From positions 1,426,001-1,490,000 of the forward strand of contig NZ_CP037922.1 in assembly GCF_004355185.1 (NCBI RefSeq): a stretch of 64,000 nucleotides of DNA, given 5' to 3'. A model generated the notes under the pieces. That model saw nothing but the letters and a program-made list of their open reading frames with translations, was not told where the DNA came from and did no database searches. This stretch comes from Hymenobacter radiodurans. Lineage in GTDB: Bacteria; Bacteroidota; Bacteroidia; Cytophagales; Hymenobacteraceae. Of this stretch, positions 10,210 through 19,310 are shown in pieces (position 1 is the first letter of the stretch; every line of letters starts with the position of its first letter). A program made the position numbers and the translations under genes.

Positions 10210-13200
10210 ATGAAAAACACTTACCTAAGTACCCTGGCTCGAGCACTACGACCTCGAACTTGGACTCTTCTATGTTTGATGCTTTTGCCATTTTTCACTA
10301 TGGCTCAAACCATCACCTATACACCCAAACAGTCAACTCGACAAACTCTAGACTTTGGTGATCAAGCCGTTGGCACTCAAGCATCACCACCTGAAGAGTA
10401 TGTTGTTACGGGTAACGGATTGACTGAGCGTATTCTGGTAACGGCTCCAAATGGGTTTGTAGTAAGTACTAACGGAAGTACTTACAGCTCATCTATAACC
10501 TTAGCTAATAATGGTGGTAATTTCTTTCTAACCTTTGCTCCTTCGGCTGGGGGGCTTTATAGCGGCAATGTTGTGCTCGGTAGTGCCGGCGCAACCGATG
10601 CTACTATTAGAGTAGCAGGTAACGGAATTGCCCCATTGGTTACTCCGAGTACTCGTAACATAGTGTTTGGTAGTGTTACGGTAAACACTTCTGCCACACG
10701 TCAATTGACGATTGATGGAGAAAATTTGCAGGGAGACTTAATCCTTTCAATTCCGACTAACTCGGGTTATCAGGTAAGATATAATGGAGTTACTGCTAAC
10801 ACAGTTACAATACCGAATAAGCCCAATGGTCGCTTGAGCAACATAACTGTCGACGTAATATTTTCACCTACTTCGACCAGAGACTTCAGCTCAAACCTTC
10901 AGATTTCCAGTACTAATCTTGCACCTGCTGTAAGCATCGGGTTGGATGGATCTGGTGTTCCTCAACCATTATTAACTGCTCAACCTGCTACTCTCCCCAA
11001 CTTTGGTGCTGTTGTAGTCGGTCAAACTTCTTTCACTCAGTCATTTGAAGTCAAAGGCAGTTTCTTGCAGGCACCAGTAACGATTGCTGCTCCTGCTAAT
11101 GGCGCTTTCCGAATTCGGACTGGCACCAATACTTTCTCTACAAGCACTATCACTCTAAATCCCGCTGCTGATGGATCGATAGATGCTACTATTGATGTGG
11201 TATTTGCCCCTACTGCTACCGGTGCGGTTAGTGGAGCAATTGCCATCGCTTCTTCGGGAGTAAATTCTGCTCAGGTTCAGGTTAGCGGTACAGGTACAGC
11301 TGTTGGCCAGCCTGCAATTGTTGCTTCACCCACTTTGCTTGACTTCGGGACAGTAAGCAGCAACGGTTCGGCTAATACACTAACGTTTACCTTGAGTGCT
11401 ACTGGACTTACTGAGTCCCTCGTATTAACTCCTTCCTTTACTACCTCTGGTGGCGAAGAGATTCGCAATATTGAGTTCCGTGACACTTCGGTGCCAAGCT
11501 TGTTTCAAAACCGTCCGCTGACAATCAATCAAGTAAACGGCAATATTCAGACCCGCACAATTGAAGTTAACTTAGCTGGAACAATAGCCACTGGCAAATT
11601 TCGTGGCTCATTGATCCTGAGCAGTTCAGGCGCACAAACGGTTGTTACAATTGAGGCAAATAGCACCGGTAATCAGTCCGTTATTGTAACCTCACCGGGT
11701 GCGTTTTCGCAATTTACCACTGTTCCTAATGTGCCTTCAGCGGTACAGTCTTATCAGCTATCCGGACAAAACCTGCTACAGCCTATTACTGTAACTGCCC
11801 CACTGCTTTTTCAAGTATCGAAATTCGCTGACTTCAGTGATCTGACAGATTCAAAAGCGACTGGTAACTCAATCACCTTTGCTCCAAACAAAGGCAATGA
11901 TCTGACCCCAGCTGTCAATGTATATGTGCGCTTCTATCCTACTACCGCTACAACGGTTTCAGATGGCGTGAGAAACACAAGTGCCCCGGCTACTGGTACC
12001 AGCATCCCGGTGTCTGCGACCAGCGTTCCGTCTATTCAAACGGCCGATGTTGCTCTTATCAAGCAGGTAGTGATTTATACTTCCAAGGATGCACAAACGC
12101 CGATTACCGTGCGGGCTTCACGAGTACAGCGTGATATTACCCTCTCTGTAGCACAATCCCCTAACTCGTTCAATCCAAACAGAACGCCTCAGTACCAATT
12201 ATCACTCGATGGTACGACGTTTGGATCAACAGTAGTTCTACGCCCTAATCTAGATCCAAATAGCGCGGCGGTTTATACTGTAGATCAGCCGGTTTATGTT
12301 CGCTATAACCCAACTTATTTAGGCGTTGCAGATGCTGCATTGCAGTATCAGAGTGGTGACTTTGCAGTGCAAACAGCACAGTCTTTCACTGCTAATGGCT
12401 TGATTACTGGTCAGTCGATTGCTACTGAGCCCGCTCAGATATTGGTAGCGGCGCAACAGTCTATCACTCGTAGCGCTGATGGTAAGTCGGCTACTGTAAA
12501 CTTCAATCCGGTACCAGAGCGTACTGGCACTTCAACTTACGGCGAAGGTCGTTTGATAGTAGCGAGTGAGAATGGCACTCTAACCAATGCTCCTGCGAGC
12601 CAGCCTAATGATGGTGCTGGTTATGAGACGTCTAATGGAGTGTATAACGGACAGAACCAGGGAACTATAGCTCCGGGCTTCTATACCGTATTCGCTGGTA
12701 CTGCTGTTCCAAGTACTACTATCACTGGTCTAGATCCTTACAAGACGTACTACTTCTACGTTTATGGCTACAACAACATTGACCCCACGCAGAACATCAG
12801 CGTAACCGGTGCTGAAAATTATCTCACGCCAACAACTCCTACTACGCTTGTGGGTATTGAAGTTGTTGGTCTGCCTCCTGTTATTCTGCCAGTTGAGTTA
12901 GTGTCCTTCACGGCTAAGCTGCAAAACAACAAGGTCAATTTGAGCTGGGTAACTGCTTCGGAGAAGAATAACAAAGGTTTCGAGATTCAGCGCAGCCAGG
13001 ATGCTACTACGTTCTCTACCATCCTGTTTAAAAATGGCAAGGGTACTACCAACAACAAGACTACTTACACGGCCCTTGATGAGCAACCCTTATCGGGTGT
13101 ATCTTACTATCGCCTTAAGCAGATAGATAATGATGGCAAAATCAGCTTGTCAAATGTGGTAGCCGTTACTGGTCCCGAACTGGCTGAAATAGCTATGTAT

Positions 13201-13416
13201 CCGAATCCGACACAGCACATCCTCAACATTCGTTTGCCTTATGCTAGCAAAGCTGGCGCGCAGGTAACAGTAACTGATTTGAGCGGCCGAGTGGTGCGTA
13301 CAGAGAAGTTGGCTGCCAACGGTGAAATGAATATGAATTCTTTGAGCAACGGCACTTATTTGGTGACTGTGAATGATGGAGTGAAAAAGGTTACCCGTCG
13401 CATCGTAAAGAACTAG
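10210..13416 (+). CDS. Secreted protein with choice-of-anchor/ASH-like repeats and T9SS sorting domain
   Basis: The protein has 1068 residues. A signal peptide ends near residue 33 (LLPFFTMAQT). Residues of about 40-720 are a series of beta-sandwich repeats of roughly 100 residues, marked by DFGDQAVGTQ, IVFGSVTVNTSATRQ, NFGAVVVGQTSF and LDFGTVSSNGSANT. They resemble HYDIN/ASH or choice-of-anchor-D modules found in extracellular proteins. A fibronectin-like region precedes PVELVSFTAKLQNNKVNLSW. The last 75 residues are a type A T9SS C-terminal domain (MYPNPTQHILNIRLP, GTYLVTV, RRIVKN). It would be exported by Sec, moved by T9SS and fixed at the surface or released. The ligand is unknown. Confidence 0.85.
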   Translation: MKNTYLSTLARALRPRTWTLLCLMLLPFFTMAQTITYTPKQSTRQTLDFGDQAVGTQASPPEEYVVTGNGLTERILVTAPNGFVVSTNGSTYSSSITLANNGGNFFLTFAPSAGGLYSGNVVLGSAGATDATIRVAGNGIAPLVTPSTRNIVFGSVTVNTSATRQLTIDGENLQGDLILSIPTNSGYQVRYNGVTANTVTIPNKPNGRLSNITVDVIFSPTSTRDFSSNLQISSTNLAPAVSIGLDGSGVPQPLLTAQPATLPNFGAVVVGQTSFTQSFEVKGSFLQAPVTIAAPANGAFRIRTGTNTFSTSTITLNPAADGSIDATIDVVFAPTATGAVSGAIAIASSGVNSAQVQVSGTGTAVGQPAIVASPTLLDFGTVSSNGSANTLTFTLSATGLTESLVLTPSFTTSGGEEIRNIEFRDTSVPSLFQNRPLTINQVNGNIQTRTIEVNLAGTIATGKFRGSLILSSSGAQTVVTIEANSTGNQSVIVTSPGAFSQFTTVPNVPSAVQSYQLSGQNLLQPITVTAPLLFQVSKFADFSDLTDSKATGNSITFAPNKGNDLTPAVNVYVRFYPTTATTVSDGVRNTSAPATGTSIPVSATSVPSIQTADVALIKQVVIYTSKDAQTPITVRASRVQRDITLSVAQSPNSFNPNRTPQYQLSLDGTTFGSTVVLRPNLDPNSAAVYTVDQPVYVRYNPTYLGVADAALQYQSGDFAVQTAQSFTANGLITGQSIATEPAQILVAAQQSITRSADGKSATVNFNPVPERTGTSTYGEGRLIVASENGTLTNAPASQPNDGAGYETSNGVYNGQNQGTIAPGFYTVFAGTAVPSTTITGLDPYKTYYFYVYGYNNIDPTQNISVTGAENYLTPTTPTTLVGIEVVGLPPVILPVELVSFTAKLQNNKVNLSWVTASEKNNKGFEIQRSQDATTFSTILFKNGKGTTNNKTTYTALDEQPLSGVSYYRLKQIDNDGKISLSNVVAVTGPELAEIAMYPNPTQHILNIRLPYASKAGAQVTVTDLSGRVVRTEKLAANGEMNMNSLSNGTYLVTVNDGVKKVTRRIVKN

Positions 13417-13435
13417 TACAGACTAAACAGTTTAT

Positions 13436-13467
13436 AAAAAGCCCCCCAGATTCTGGGGGCTTTTTTT
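13436..13467 (+). terminator. Rho-independent terminator of the shared hairpin family
   Basis: A run of A is followed by GCCCCCCAGA, TTCTGGGGGC and seven T, shortly after the stop of the first T9SS gene. The left arm has six C and the right arm five G. Confidence 0.88.
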
Positions 13468-13548
13468 ATATGATTTGCTGACTGTGGCATGATTTGGGGT
13501 AAGCGGCAATCACCTTCAAATATTCCTATCTGTGTTATTATTTAAGAG

Positions 13549-15825
13549 ATGAAAATCTTTACCGTTCAAGTACGTTTTCTACGCCTTTCATTCTCAGTAA
13601 TTACTTTAGTTATTGCCTTTATATTGGTTACGACAGCCAATGCAGCCACCTATACTTGGGTAGGAACAGGTGGGAACACCAATTGGTCAAACGCCAACAA
13701 CTGGGAGCCGGCGCGCACGCCGGCTAACGATGATGTACTAATTTTTGATGGTAGCAAAACGGCGGCAGCGAGCGTGAACGTTGACTTTGCTTCGCCGCAG
13801 ATTATTGGTCAGTTGCGGTTCATTAACGGTGTAGTTGCCGTACTGACTGTGCAGCCTAATACAGACGCCACTGCGGCACCGCCGGCTCGGCAATTGACAC
13901 TGGCTGGTACACCGTTAGCAGGTGCTAATCTTGACATTGCTGCTGGTAGCTCCGTCCAGGTTAAAAGCCCGGATGGAGTGAAGTCGACTGCTGGGATGGG
14001 ATTTTATCTGGGCTCTGATGGAACAGCTGTTATTGCCGGTACGCTCATATTTGGAAGCAGCAGTGCAGCATCACTTACTAATGATCCGCATCAGCTAATC
14101 TCTTTGAAAAAGGGATTCAACATGATTCAATTTACTGCAGGCAGTACTTTTCGAGCAGATAAAACCTTTACCGGTTTTCCCTTTAATGATAAGGCCGAGT
14201 CCAGCGGCACCGTCGTTTTTAGGAGCAATTCGGTATATGATCATAGAGGCGGCAGCGCTCCATTCGGTACAAGTCTTCCGACCGCGCCAGTAACTGCTTT
14301 TGAGAAAGGGAATCGTTACGTTTATTCAGTTACGTCTACGGCTGCTGGCCCACAATTGTCTGGTCGTACGTATGGCTCCATCGAATATAACCGGGCCACT
14401 ACGGCTACTGGAATTGTAGGAGGAACCACAACAATAGCTTCCTCAAGTCTGCCACTAATAATCCTTAATGATCTGATTCTCTCGACGGGTAACGTTCGTC
14501 TTAACGTCGCAAATGTGAATGTGCAAGGCAACCTGATCATAAACGCGGGCACGCTAGTAAATACACTCGGACCGTCTACTATAGCCTTTAATGGGAGCAC
14601 TGCTCAACTCATAACAAGTGCGGCGGTTCCAGGGGTGCCTGTTTCATTCGGCAGTGACATCATAGTGGTTATAAACAATCCTACAGGTGTGACTTTGCAA
14701 ACACCCGTGCAGGTAGCCAAAGCACTGACTCTAACTAATGGTAAGCTGATTACTACCACGGCTGGGTCTCTCACTTTAGGAGCAGGCGCAAGTACAACCG
14801 CCAACGAAAATAGCTTTGTAGTTGGCCCACTCACCCGCGTTGTAGCAGCCAGTGGCATAACCGGCCTAGATTTCCCCATTGGCTTTGGAGCAGCATATCG
14901 CCCCCTGACACTCACCATAAATCATGCTGACGGTACCGAGGCACGCTATACTGCAGAGCACATAAAAGGTAAGCCCCAATCCAGAAATCTTACTGGCGAC
15001 TTAAAGAAAGTGTCGGCTGTACGTCACTTTACTATAACCAGGAGTTCTAGTATGCCTAACCTGGTCAGCGGTACGGTGAAACTAAGCTATGGCACAGATG
15101 ATCAAGTTGATAACATAGAAAAATTACGCATTGCTAAGTCATCCGCTGATAATCAGACTTGGGAGGATCTGGGTGGCACGGGAAGTGGAATACCTACTGG
15201 CACCATCACCTCCAGCGTACCTTTTGCCAGTTTTGGCACCTTCCTATTGGCGAGCACAGATGCCGGTGCTTTAACAGGAGCAGGAGCCAATCCATTACCT
15301 GTTGAGCTTATCTCTTTCTCGGCTGAACTTCAAACTCAAGGCGTATTACTGCGGTGGGCGACGGCCAGCGAAAAGAACAACGCTGGCTTTGAAGTGGAGC
15401 GTAGCACTGACGGACGCGTATTCGAAACTGTAGGTAAAATGAAAGGGCAAGGCCAGAGCACGCAAAAGCAGGCGTATAGCATATGGGATACTGCACCTCT
15501 CAGTAACTCCATTACCTATTACCGCTTGCGGCAAATTGACTTGGATGGTGCAGCAACCTACTCAAATGTTATAGTCGTGAGAGGGGAGACTAAGGAGGAG
15601 ATTTTCCCTAATCCTGCTCATAACCTGCTCACATTTCGTTTGCCATACAATGGTGTGGCTAAATATCGGATTCTGGCTTCAACTGGTCAGGCTTTGCAAA
15701 CTGGGCAGTCTACGAGTGCTTCAACAACCCTTGATATAGCAAGGCTGCCGGCCGGCCTCTATTATCTGGAGATAGAGATTCAAGGCGCGCGAACGGTTCG
15801 CAAGTTTGTTAAGCAGGTAGATTAA
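13549..15825 (+). CDS. Secreted beta-rich protein with T9SS sorting domain
   Basis: The product has 758 residues. A signal peptide ends near residue 33 (TTANAATYTW). The mature start WVGTGGNTNWSNANNWEP, with VLIFDGS and many short beta strands, resembles the parallel-beta or autotransporter-like modules of Bacteroidota surface proteins. Near residue 580 PVELISFSAELQTQGVLLRW is the same linker module as in the preceding gene. The C-terminus is a type A T9SS sorting domain (IFPNPAHNLLTFRLPY, LPAGLYYLEIE, RKFVKQ). It lies 133 bases after the previous T9SS gene but behind a terminator, so it has its own promoter. The function is unknown; the two may be paralogous surface components. Confidence 0.82.
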   Translation: MKIFTVQVRFLRLSFSVITLVIAFILVTTANAATYTWVGTGGNTNWSNANNWEPARTPANDDVLIFDGSKTAAASVNVDFASPQIIGQLRFINGVVAVLTVQPNTDATAAPPARQLTLAGTPLAGANLDIAAGSSVQVKSPDGVKSTAGMGFYLGSDGTAVIAGTLIFGSSSAASLTNDPHQLISLKKGFNMIQFTAGSTFRADKTFTGFPFNDKAESSGTVVFRSNSVYDHRGGSAPFGTSLPTAPVTAFEKGNRYVYSVTSTAAGPQLSGRTYGSIEYNRATTATGIVGGTTTIASSSLPLIILNDLILSTGNVRLNVANVNVQGNLIINAGTLVNTLGPSTIAFNGSTAQLITSAAVPGVPVSFGSDIIVVINNPTGVTLQTPVQVAKALTLTNGKLITTTAGSLTLGAGASTTANENSFVVGPLTRVVAASGITGLDFPIGFGAAYRPLTLTINHADGTEARYTAEHIKGKPQSRNLTGDLKKVSAVRHFTITRSSSMPNLVSGTVKLSYGTDDQVDNIEKLRIAKSSADNQTWEDLGGTGSGIPTGTITSSVPFASFGTFLLASTDAGALTGAGANPLPVELISFSAELQTQGVLLRWATASEKNNAGFEVERSTDGRVFETVGKMKGQGQSTQKQAYSIWDTAPLSNSITYYRLRQIDLDGAATYSNVIVVRGETKEEIFPNPAHNLLTFRLPYNGVAKYRILASTGQALQTGQSTSASTTLDIARLPAGLYYLEIEIQGARTVRKFVKQVD

Positions 15826-15850
15826 GTATTATACTATAAAGTAGATCATT

Positions 15851-15886
15851 AAAAAAGCCCCCCAGACGACGTCTGGGGGCTTTTTT
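15851..15886. terminator. Bidirectional terminator
   Basis: AAAAAAGCCCCCCAGAC and GTCTGGGGGCTTTTTT form a stem between the T9SS gene and the converging isc cluster. The arms differ by one base in the C/G run (six C against five G). Confidence 0.92.
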
Positions 15887-15901
15887 AATAAGAAAACGGA
15901 T

Positions 15902-16228
15902 CTATACGGAGAAACTTTCACCGCAACCGCAGGTGCGAGATGCGTTGGGGTTATCAAAGTAAAAACCTTTGCCGTTGAGGCCGTCGGAAAAGTCGAGTTG
16001 CGTACCAGCCAGATAGAGAAAGCTCTTCATATCGACTACTACCCGTACGCCTTTGTCCTCAAACTCCTGGTCCATGGGCTTGACTTCGTTATCAAAATCA
16101 AGCTTGTAGGAAAGACCTGAACAGCCACCTCCCGCTACTGAAGCCCGCAGACGATATGTCTCGTCGAGCTGCGCGTCGTGCATGAGATGCGTTACTTTTT
16201 CCTTTGCTTTATCAGATACAGTAATCAT
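15902..16228 (-). CDS. iscA: Iron-sulfur cluster assembly A-type carrier (IscA/SufA/HesB family)
   Basis: This A-type carrier of 108 residues delivers Fe-S clusters to target proteins. The three conserved cysteines are visible: one in GGGCSGLSYKL near residue 36 and two in SRTCGCGESF at the C-terminus. It is the third gene of a minus-strand series iscS-iscU-iscA, with gaps of about 90-100 bases. No hscA, hscB, ferredoxin or IscR gene is present nearby. IscA, SufA and ErpA cannot be separated by sequence alone; context favours an Isc label. Confidence 0.9.
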   Translation of the reverse strand: MITVSDKAKEKVTHLMHDAQLDETYRLRASVAGGGCSGLSYKLDFDNEVKPMDQEFEDKGVRVVVDMKSFLYLAGTQLDFSDGLNGKGFYFDNPNASRTCGCGESFSV

Positions 16229-16319
16229 GGGAATTGCCAGTTACGAGTTGTAAGTTGTCAATTATGAAGAGCCTGCCTTTAGCTCAAAGCAAGCTCTTCA
16301 TACGAACATTCGCAACGAA

Positions 16320-16736
16320 TTAATGGTGCGATTTGGCTTCTTCCAGTGCTGGCAAACCGTTCTTCACGCGGTAGTCGTTGATAGCCGATTTGATCGCATC
16401 TTCAGCCAGTACCGAGCAGTGAATCTTAACAGGAGGAAGAGCAAGCTCTTCTACAATCTCCATGTTGTCGATGCTTAGCGCTTCGTCTACTGTTTTGCCT
16501 TTCAGCCACTCAGTAGCCAATGAGGAAGAGGCAATAGCCGAACCACAACCGAACGTTTTAAACTTGGCGTCGGTGATAGTGTTGGTGGCTTCGTCTACTT
16601 CAATTTGCAGGCGCATTACGTCGCCGCACTCAGGAGCACCCACGAGGCCAGTACCTACGTTCTTTTTGCTTTTGTCCAGCGTGCCCACATTGCGGGGGTT
16701 GCTGTAGTGGTCGATTACTTTATCGGAGTAAGCCAT
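16320..16736 (-). CDS. iscU: Fe-S cluster assembly scaffold IscU
   Basis: This is a scaffold of 138 residues on which [2Fe-2S] clusters are built from cysteine-derived sulfur. The N-terminus AYSDKVIDHYSNPRNVGT is diagnostic. The three ligand cysteines sit in GAPECGDVM, KTFGCGSAIASSS and KIHCSVLAEDAI. The highly conserved LPPVK motif recognised by HscA-type chaperones is present just before the last cysteine, although no hscA is in view. It lies between iscS and iscA on the same strand. Confidence 0.95.
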   Translation of the reverse strand: MAYSDKVIDHYSNPRNVGTLDKSKKNVGTGLVGAPECGDVMRLQIEVDEATNTITDAKFKTFGCGSAIASSSLATEWLKGKTVDEALSIDNMEIVEELALPPVKIHCSVLAEDAIKSAINDYRVKNGLPALEEAKSHH

Positions 16737-16834
16737 TATAGTAGAATTAGGAAGTTACAAGTGAGATGTGAGACTAAAAATCGTTAATAGACAAAAGAGC
16801 CTCACTACTCATGTCTTGGTACAGAAGGGTTAAA

Positions 16835-18049
16835 TCAATGCTCAGCCCACTCAATCTTGCTGAGGTCAACACCCTCCTTGAACATCTCCCATAGCGGAGA
16901 CATTTCGCGGAGTTTGTTCACAGCCTCTTTTACGTGGTTGATGGCATAGTCAATCTGCTCATCGGTGGTAAAGCGGCTCAATCCGAAACGGAGGGAAGAG
17001 TGCGCTAAGTCGTCGCTCAGACCCAACGCCTTCAATACGTACGAAGGCTCCAAAGAGGCTGAAGTACAGGCAGAACCGGACGATACGGCTAAGTCTTTTA
17101 CACCCATCATCAGGCCTTCACCCTCTACATAAGTGAAAGAGATATTGGTTACGTGCGGCAGGCGATGCTCACGTGAGCCGTTAACGTAGCTCTCTTCCAT
17201 CTCCAGCAAAGAATTCTCAAGCCGGTCGCGCATAGCGGAAAGACGCTTGGTGTCGTTCTCCATTTCGAGGCGGCATAGCTCACATGCTTTACCTAGGCCT
17301 ACGATACCAGGAACGTTGAGTGTACCCGAACGCATACCACGCTCGTGCCCGCCACCGTCCATCTGGGCAGTCACTTTTACCCGAGGATTCTTACGACGTA
17401 CATACAATGCGCCTACGCCTTTCGGGCCATACATCTTGTGGGCAGTGAATGCCATGATGTCGATGCCGTCAGCTTGAACGTCCACTGGTATTTTGCCGAC
17501 AGCCTGCGTAGCGTCAGTCATGAAGAGCGCACCGTGCTTGTGGGCAATAGCCGCGATTTCACGAATTGGCTGAATAGTGCCGGTTTCGTTGTTGCCGTAC
17601 ATGATAGTCACCAGAATAGTCTGGGGCGTCATAGCAGCTTCGAGGTCGGCTAGGCTGATAAGTCCTTCGCGGTTTACCGGAAGATACGTCACTTTGCCCC
17701 CCAGCTTCTCAATATGCTTGCAGGTATCGAGCACCGCTTTGTGCTCAGTGGTAGCGGTGATGACATGATTACCCTTCTGGGAATACATCTCAAACACGCC
17801 TTTAATACCTAAATTGTCTGATTCGGTAGCGCCTGAGGTGAAGATAATCTCCTTGGGGTCGCTATTGATGAGTTGAGCAATCTGCTCACGGGCATAATCC
17901 ACGGCCTCTTCCGCTGCCCAGCCGAAAGGGTGGTTACGAGAGGCCGCGTTACCAAATACCTCCGTGAGGTAGGGCATCATGGCTTCTAACACACGCGGGT
18001 CGAGTGGCGTGGTGGCGTTGTTATCGAGGTAAATAGGTAGCTTGAGCAT
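16835..18049 (-). CDS. iscS: Cysteine desulfurase IscS
   Basis: This PLP enzyme of 404 residues takes sulfur from cysteine for Fe-S clusters and tRNA thiolation. It shows [15 protein letters not shown] at the start, [10 protein letters not shown], the PLP lysine in [11 protein letters not shown] near residue 207, and the catalytic cysteine in [14 protein letters not shown] near residue 329. The C-terminus continues well past the active-site loop, as in IscS-type rather than SufS-type enzymes. It is the first gene of iscS-iscU-iscA. A possible -7 box (TACTTTTG on the minus strand, 18171-18164) lies about 115 bases upstream. Confidence 0.95.
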   Translation of the reverse strand: MLKLPIYLDNNATTPLDPRVLEAMMPYLTEVFGNAASRNHPFGWAAEEAVDYAREQIAQLINSDPKEIIFTSGATESDNLGIKGVFEMYSQKGNHVITATTEHKAVLDTCKHIEKLGGKVTYLPVNREGLISLADLEAAMTPQTILVTIMYGNNETGTIQPIREIAAIAHKHGALFMTDATQAVGKIPVDVQADGIDIMAFTAHKMYGPKGVGALYVRRKNPRVKVTAQMDGGGHERGMRSGTLNVPGIVGLGKACELCRLEMENDTKRLSAMRDRLENSLLEMEESYVNGSREHRLPHVTNISFTYVEGEGLMMGVKDLAVSSGSACTSASLEPSYVLKALGLSDDLAHSSLRFGLSRFTTDEQIDYAINHVKEAVNKLREMSPLWEMFKEGVDLSKIEWAEH

Positions 18050-18215
18050 GGCTCGAATTTCAGTAAGTCAACGGAAAACCAATGAAAGTCCAAAGGTAAC
18101 TCAGTGGAGAATCATTCGCATCTAGAACAGCAAAACAAACAAACTGGTTTTACTTTGCGCCCACAAAAGTAGAGATAATCCAAGTAAGCTTTCTCACCCA
18201 CATTATTTGCCCCCC

Positions 18216-18620
18216 ATGTTTACTAATCTGGAGCACCTTGGCTTAGCCGTACACGACTTAGAAGCAGCTACTGCGCTGTACAGCACGCTCTTAAATCAAG
18301 AGCCCTATAAGCAGGAGCATGTAGCCAGCGAAGGTGTAGACACCGTTTTCTTTCGGGTGGGCGGCTCCAAGATTGAATTATTGGCCGGTACGACGCCTGA
18401 CAGCGCCATTACCCGCTATTTGAGTAAAAAAGGGGAGGGAATCCACCATGTTGCCTTTGAGGTGGCCGACATCCGAGCAACCATGGCGCGCTTGAAGGAG
18501 CAAGGCTTTACGCTCTTAAATGAGGAGCCTAAGCGTGGGGCCGACAATAAACTGGTGTGCTTCGTGCATCCGAAAAGCGCGGCTGGCGTATTGGTAGAGC
18601 TGTGTCAGGAGATTGTCTGA
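18216..18620 (+). CDS. mce: Methylmalonyl-CoA epimerase
   Basis: This glyoxalase/VOC-fold metal enzyme of 134 residues interconverts the R and S forms of methylmalonyl-CoA in propionate metabolism. LEHLGLAVHDLEAA carries the first metal His, EGIHHVAFEVADI the second, and LVELCQ near the C-terminus the conserved Glu. The ATG at 18216 is preferred to an in-frame TTG at 18207. The three codons before it are part of a TTTGCCCCCC word. It is divergent from iscS and followed by the tsaC-type gene in the same direction. Confidence 0.93.
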   Translation: MFTNLEHLGLAVHDLEAATALYSTLLNQEPYKQEHVASEGVDTVFFRVGGSKIELLAGTTPDSAITRYLSKKGEGIHHVAFEVADIRATMARLKEQGFTLLNEEPKRGADNKLVCFVHPKSAAGVLVELCQEIV

Positions 18621-18659
18621 GCAAGCAAAACGTTTTTCTGTCCTCTATCTACTAGCTAC

Positions 18660-19232
18660 GTGGCCAATTTTCAACAAGAAGTAGAAGCCGCCGTCGAGGC
18701 GTTGCTCTTTCAGCAAATCATACTGTATCCTACTGATACCGTGTGGGGAATAGGCTGCGACGCCGAGGTGCCACGGGCTGTAGAGCGCCTCTATAAACTA
18801 AAGGAGCGCCCCGAAGGCAAGCCCAGCATTGTACTGGTAGCTGACCTGGATATGCTGCGCCACTATACTGCCGAGGTGCCCGAAGGCTTGGAGCAAGCTA
18901 TAGCGGAGCAAACGCGTCCTACTACCTATATTTTACCAGCCAACCATCGGTTGGCCCCGCAACTACTAGGTCCAGACGGCACTATAGGCTTGCGCATTCC
19001 GCAGGACGAGTTTTGCCACAAACTAGTACGCCGCCTCGGTCACGGCGTAGTTTCTACCTCCGCCAACAAAGCTGGGGAGCCTACCCCGGCTACGTATGCT
19101 ACCGTTGATCCTAAGCTGGTGCGGGCCGTAGATCATGTAGTAGGCTGGCGGCAGGAAGATGTAGCGAGCACCGCGCCCTCGCGGGTGGTTCGATTTGGCG
19201 CCGATGGGCAGTTGGAAGTAGTACGTGAGTAG
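18660..19232 (+). CDS. tsaC: L-threonylcarbamoyladenylate synthase (TsaC/Sua5 family)
   Basis: This enzyme makes threonylcarbamoyl-AMP from threonine, bicarbonate and ATP for the t6A37 modification of ANN-decoding tRNAs. It has the YrdC fold with ILYPTDTVWGIGCDA near residue 22, LKERPEGKPSIVLV (the KRP-type nucleotide motif), RPTTYILPA and VVSTSANKAGEPTP. At 190 residues it lacks the Sua5 C-terminal domain. The start is a GTG at 18660; no in-frame ATG near it gives the full domain. It sits 39 bases after mce and 78 bases before the cca ATG, whose product also acts on tRNA. Confidence 0.92.
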   Translation: MANFQQEVEAAVEALLFQQIILYPTDTVWGIGCDAEVPRAVERLYKLKERPEGKPSIVLVADLDMLRHYTAEVPEGLEQAIAEQTRPTTYILPANHRLAPQLLGPDGTIGLRIPQDEFCHKLVRRLGHGVVSTSANKAGEPTPATYATVDPKLVRAVDHVVGWRQEDVASTAPSRVVRFGADGQLEVVRE

Positions 19233-19275
19233 AAGCCAAGGTCACAAATTTGCCCCCCAGCCACAGTGGGAGTGC

Positions 19276-19283
19276 TACCTTTG
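19276..19283 (+). promoter_or_regulatory. Bacteroidota -7 box upstream of cca
   Basis: TACCTTTG is an exact match to TAnnTTTG. The transcript would begin near 19290, just before two candidate ATGs (19293 and 19311). This implies a very short leader and argues against the upstream in-frame start at 19266. Confidence 0.55.
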
Positions 19284-19310
19284 CGGCGTAAAATGCCCCC
19301 CAGTACTCTT

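Noticed and set aside
10210..15825. Possible insertion sequence or transposon around the two T9SS genes
   Set aside because: No transposase, terminal repeats or target duplications were seen.
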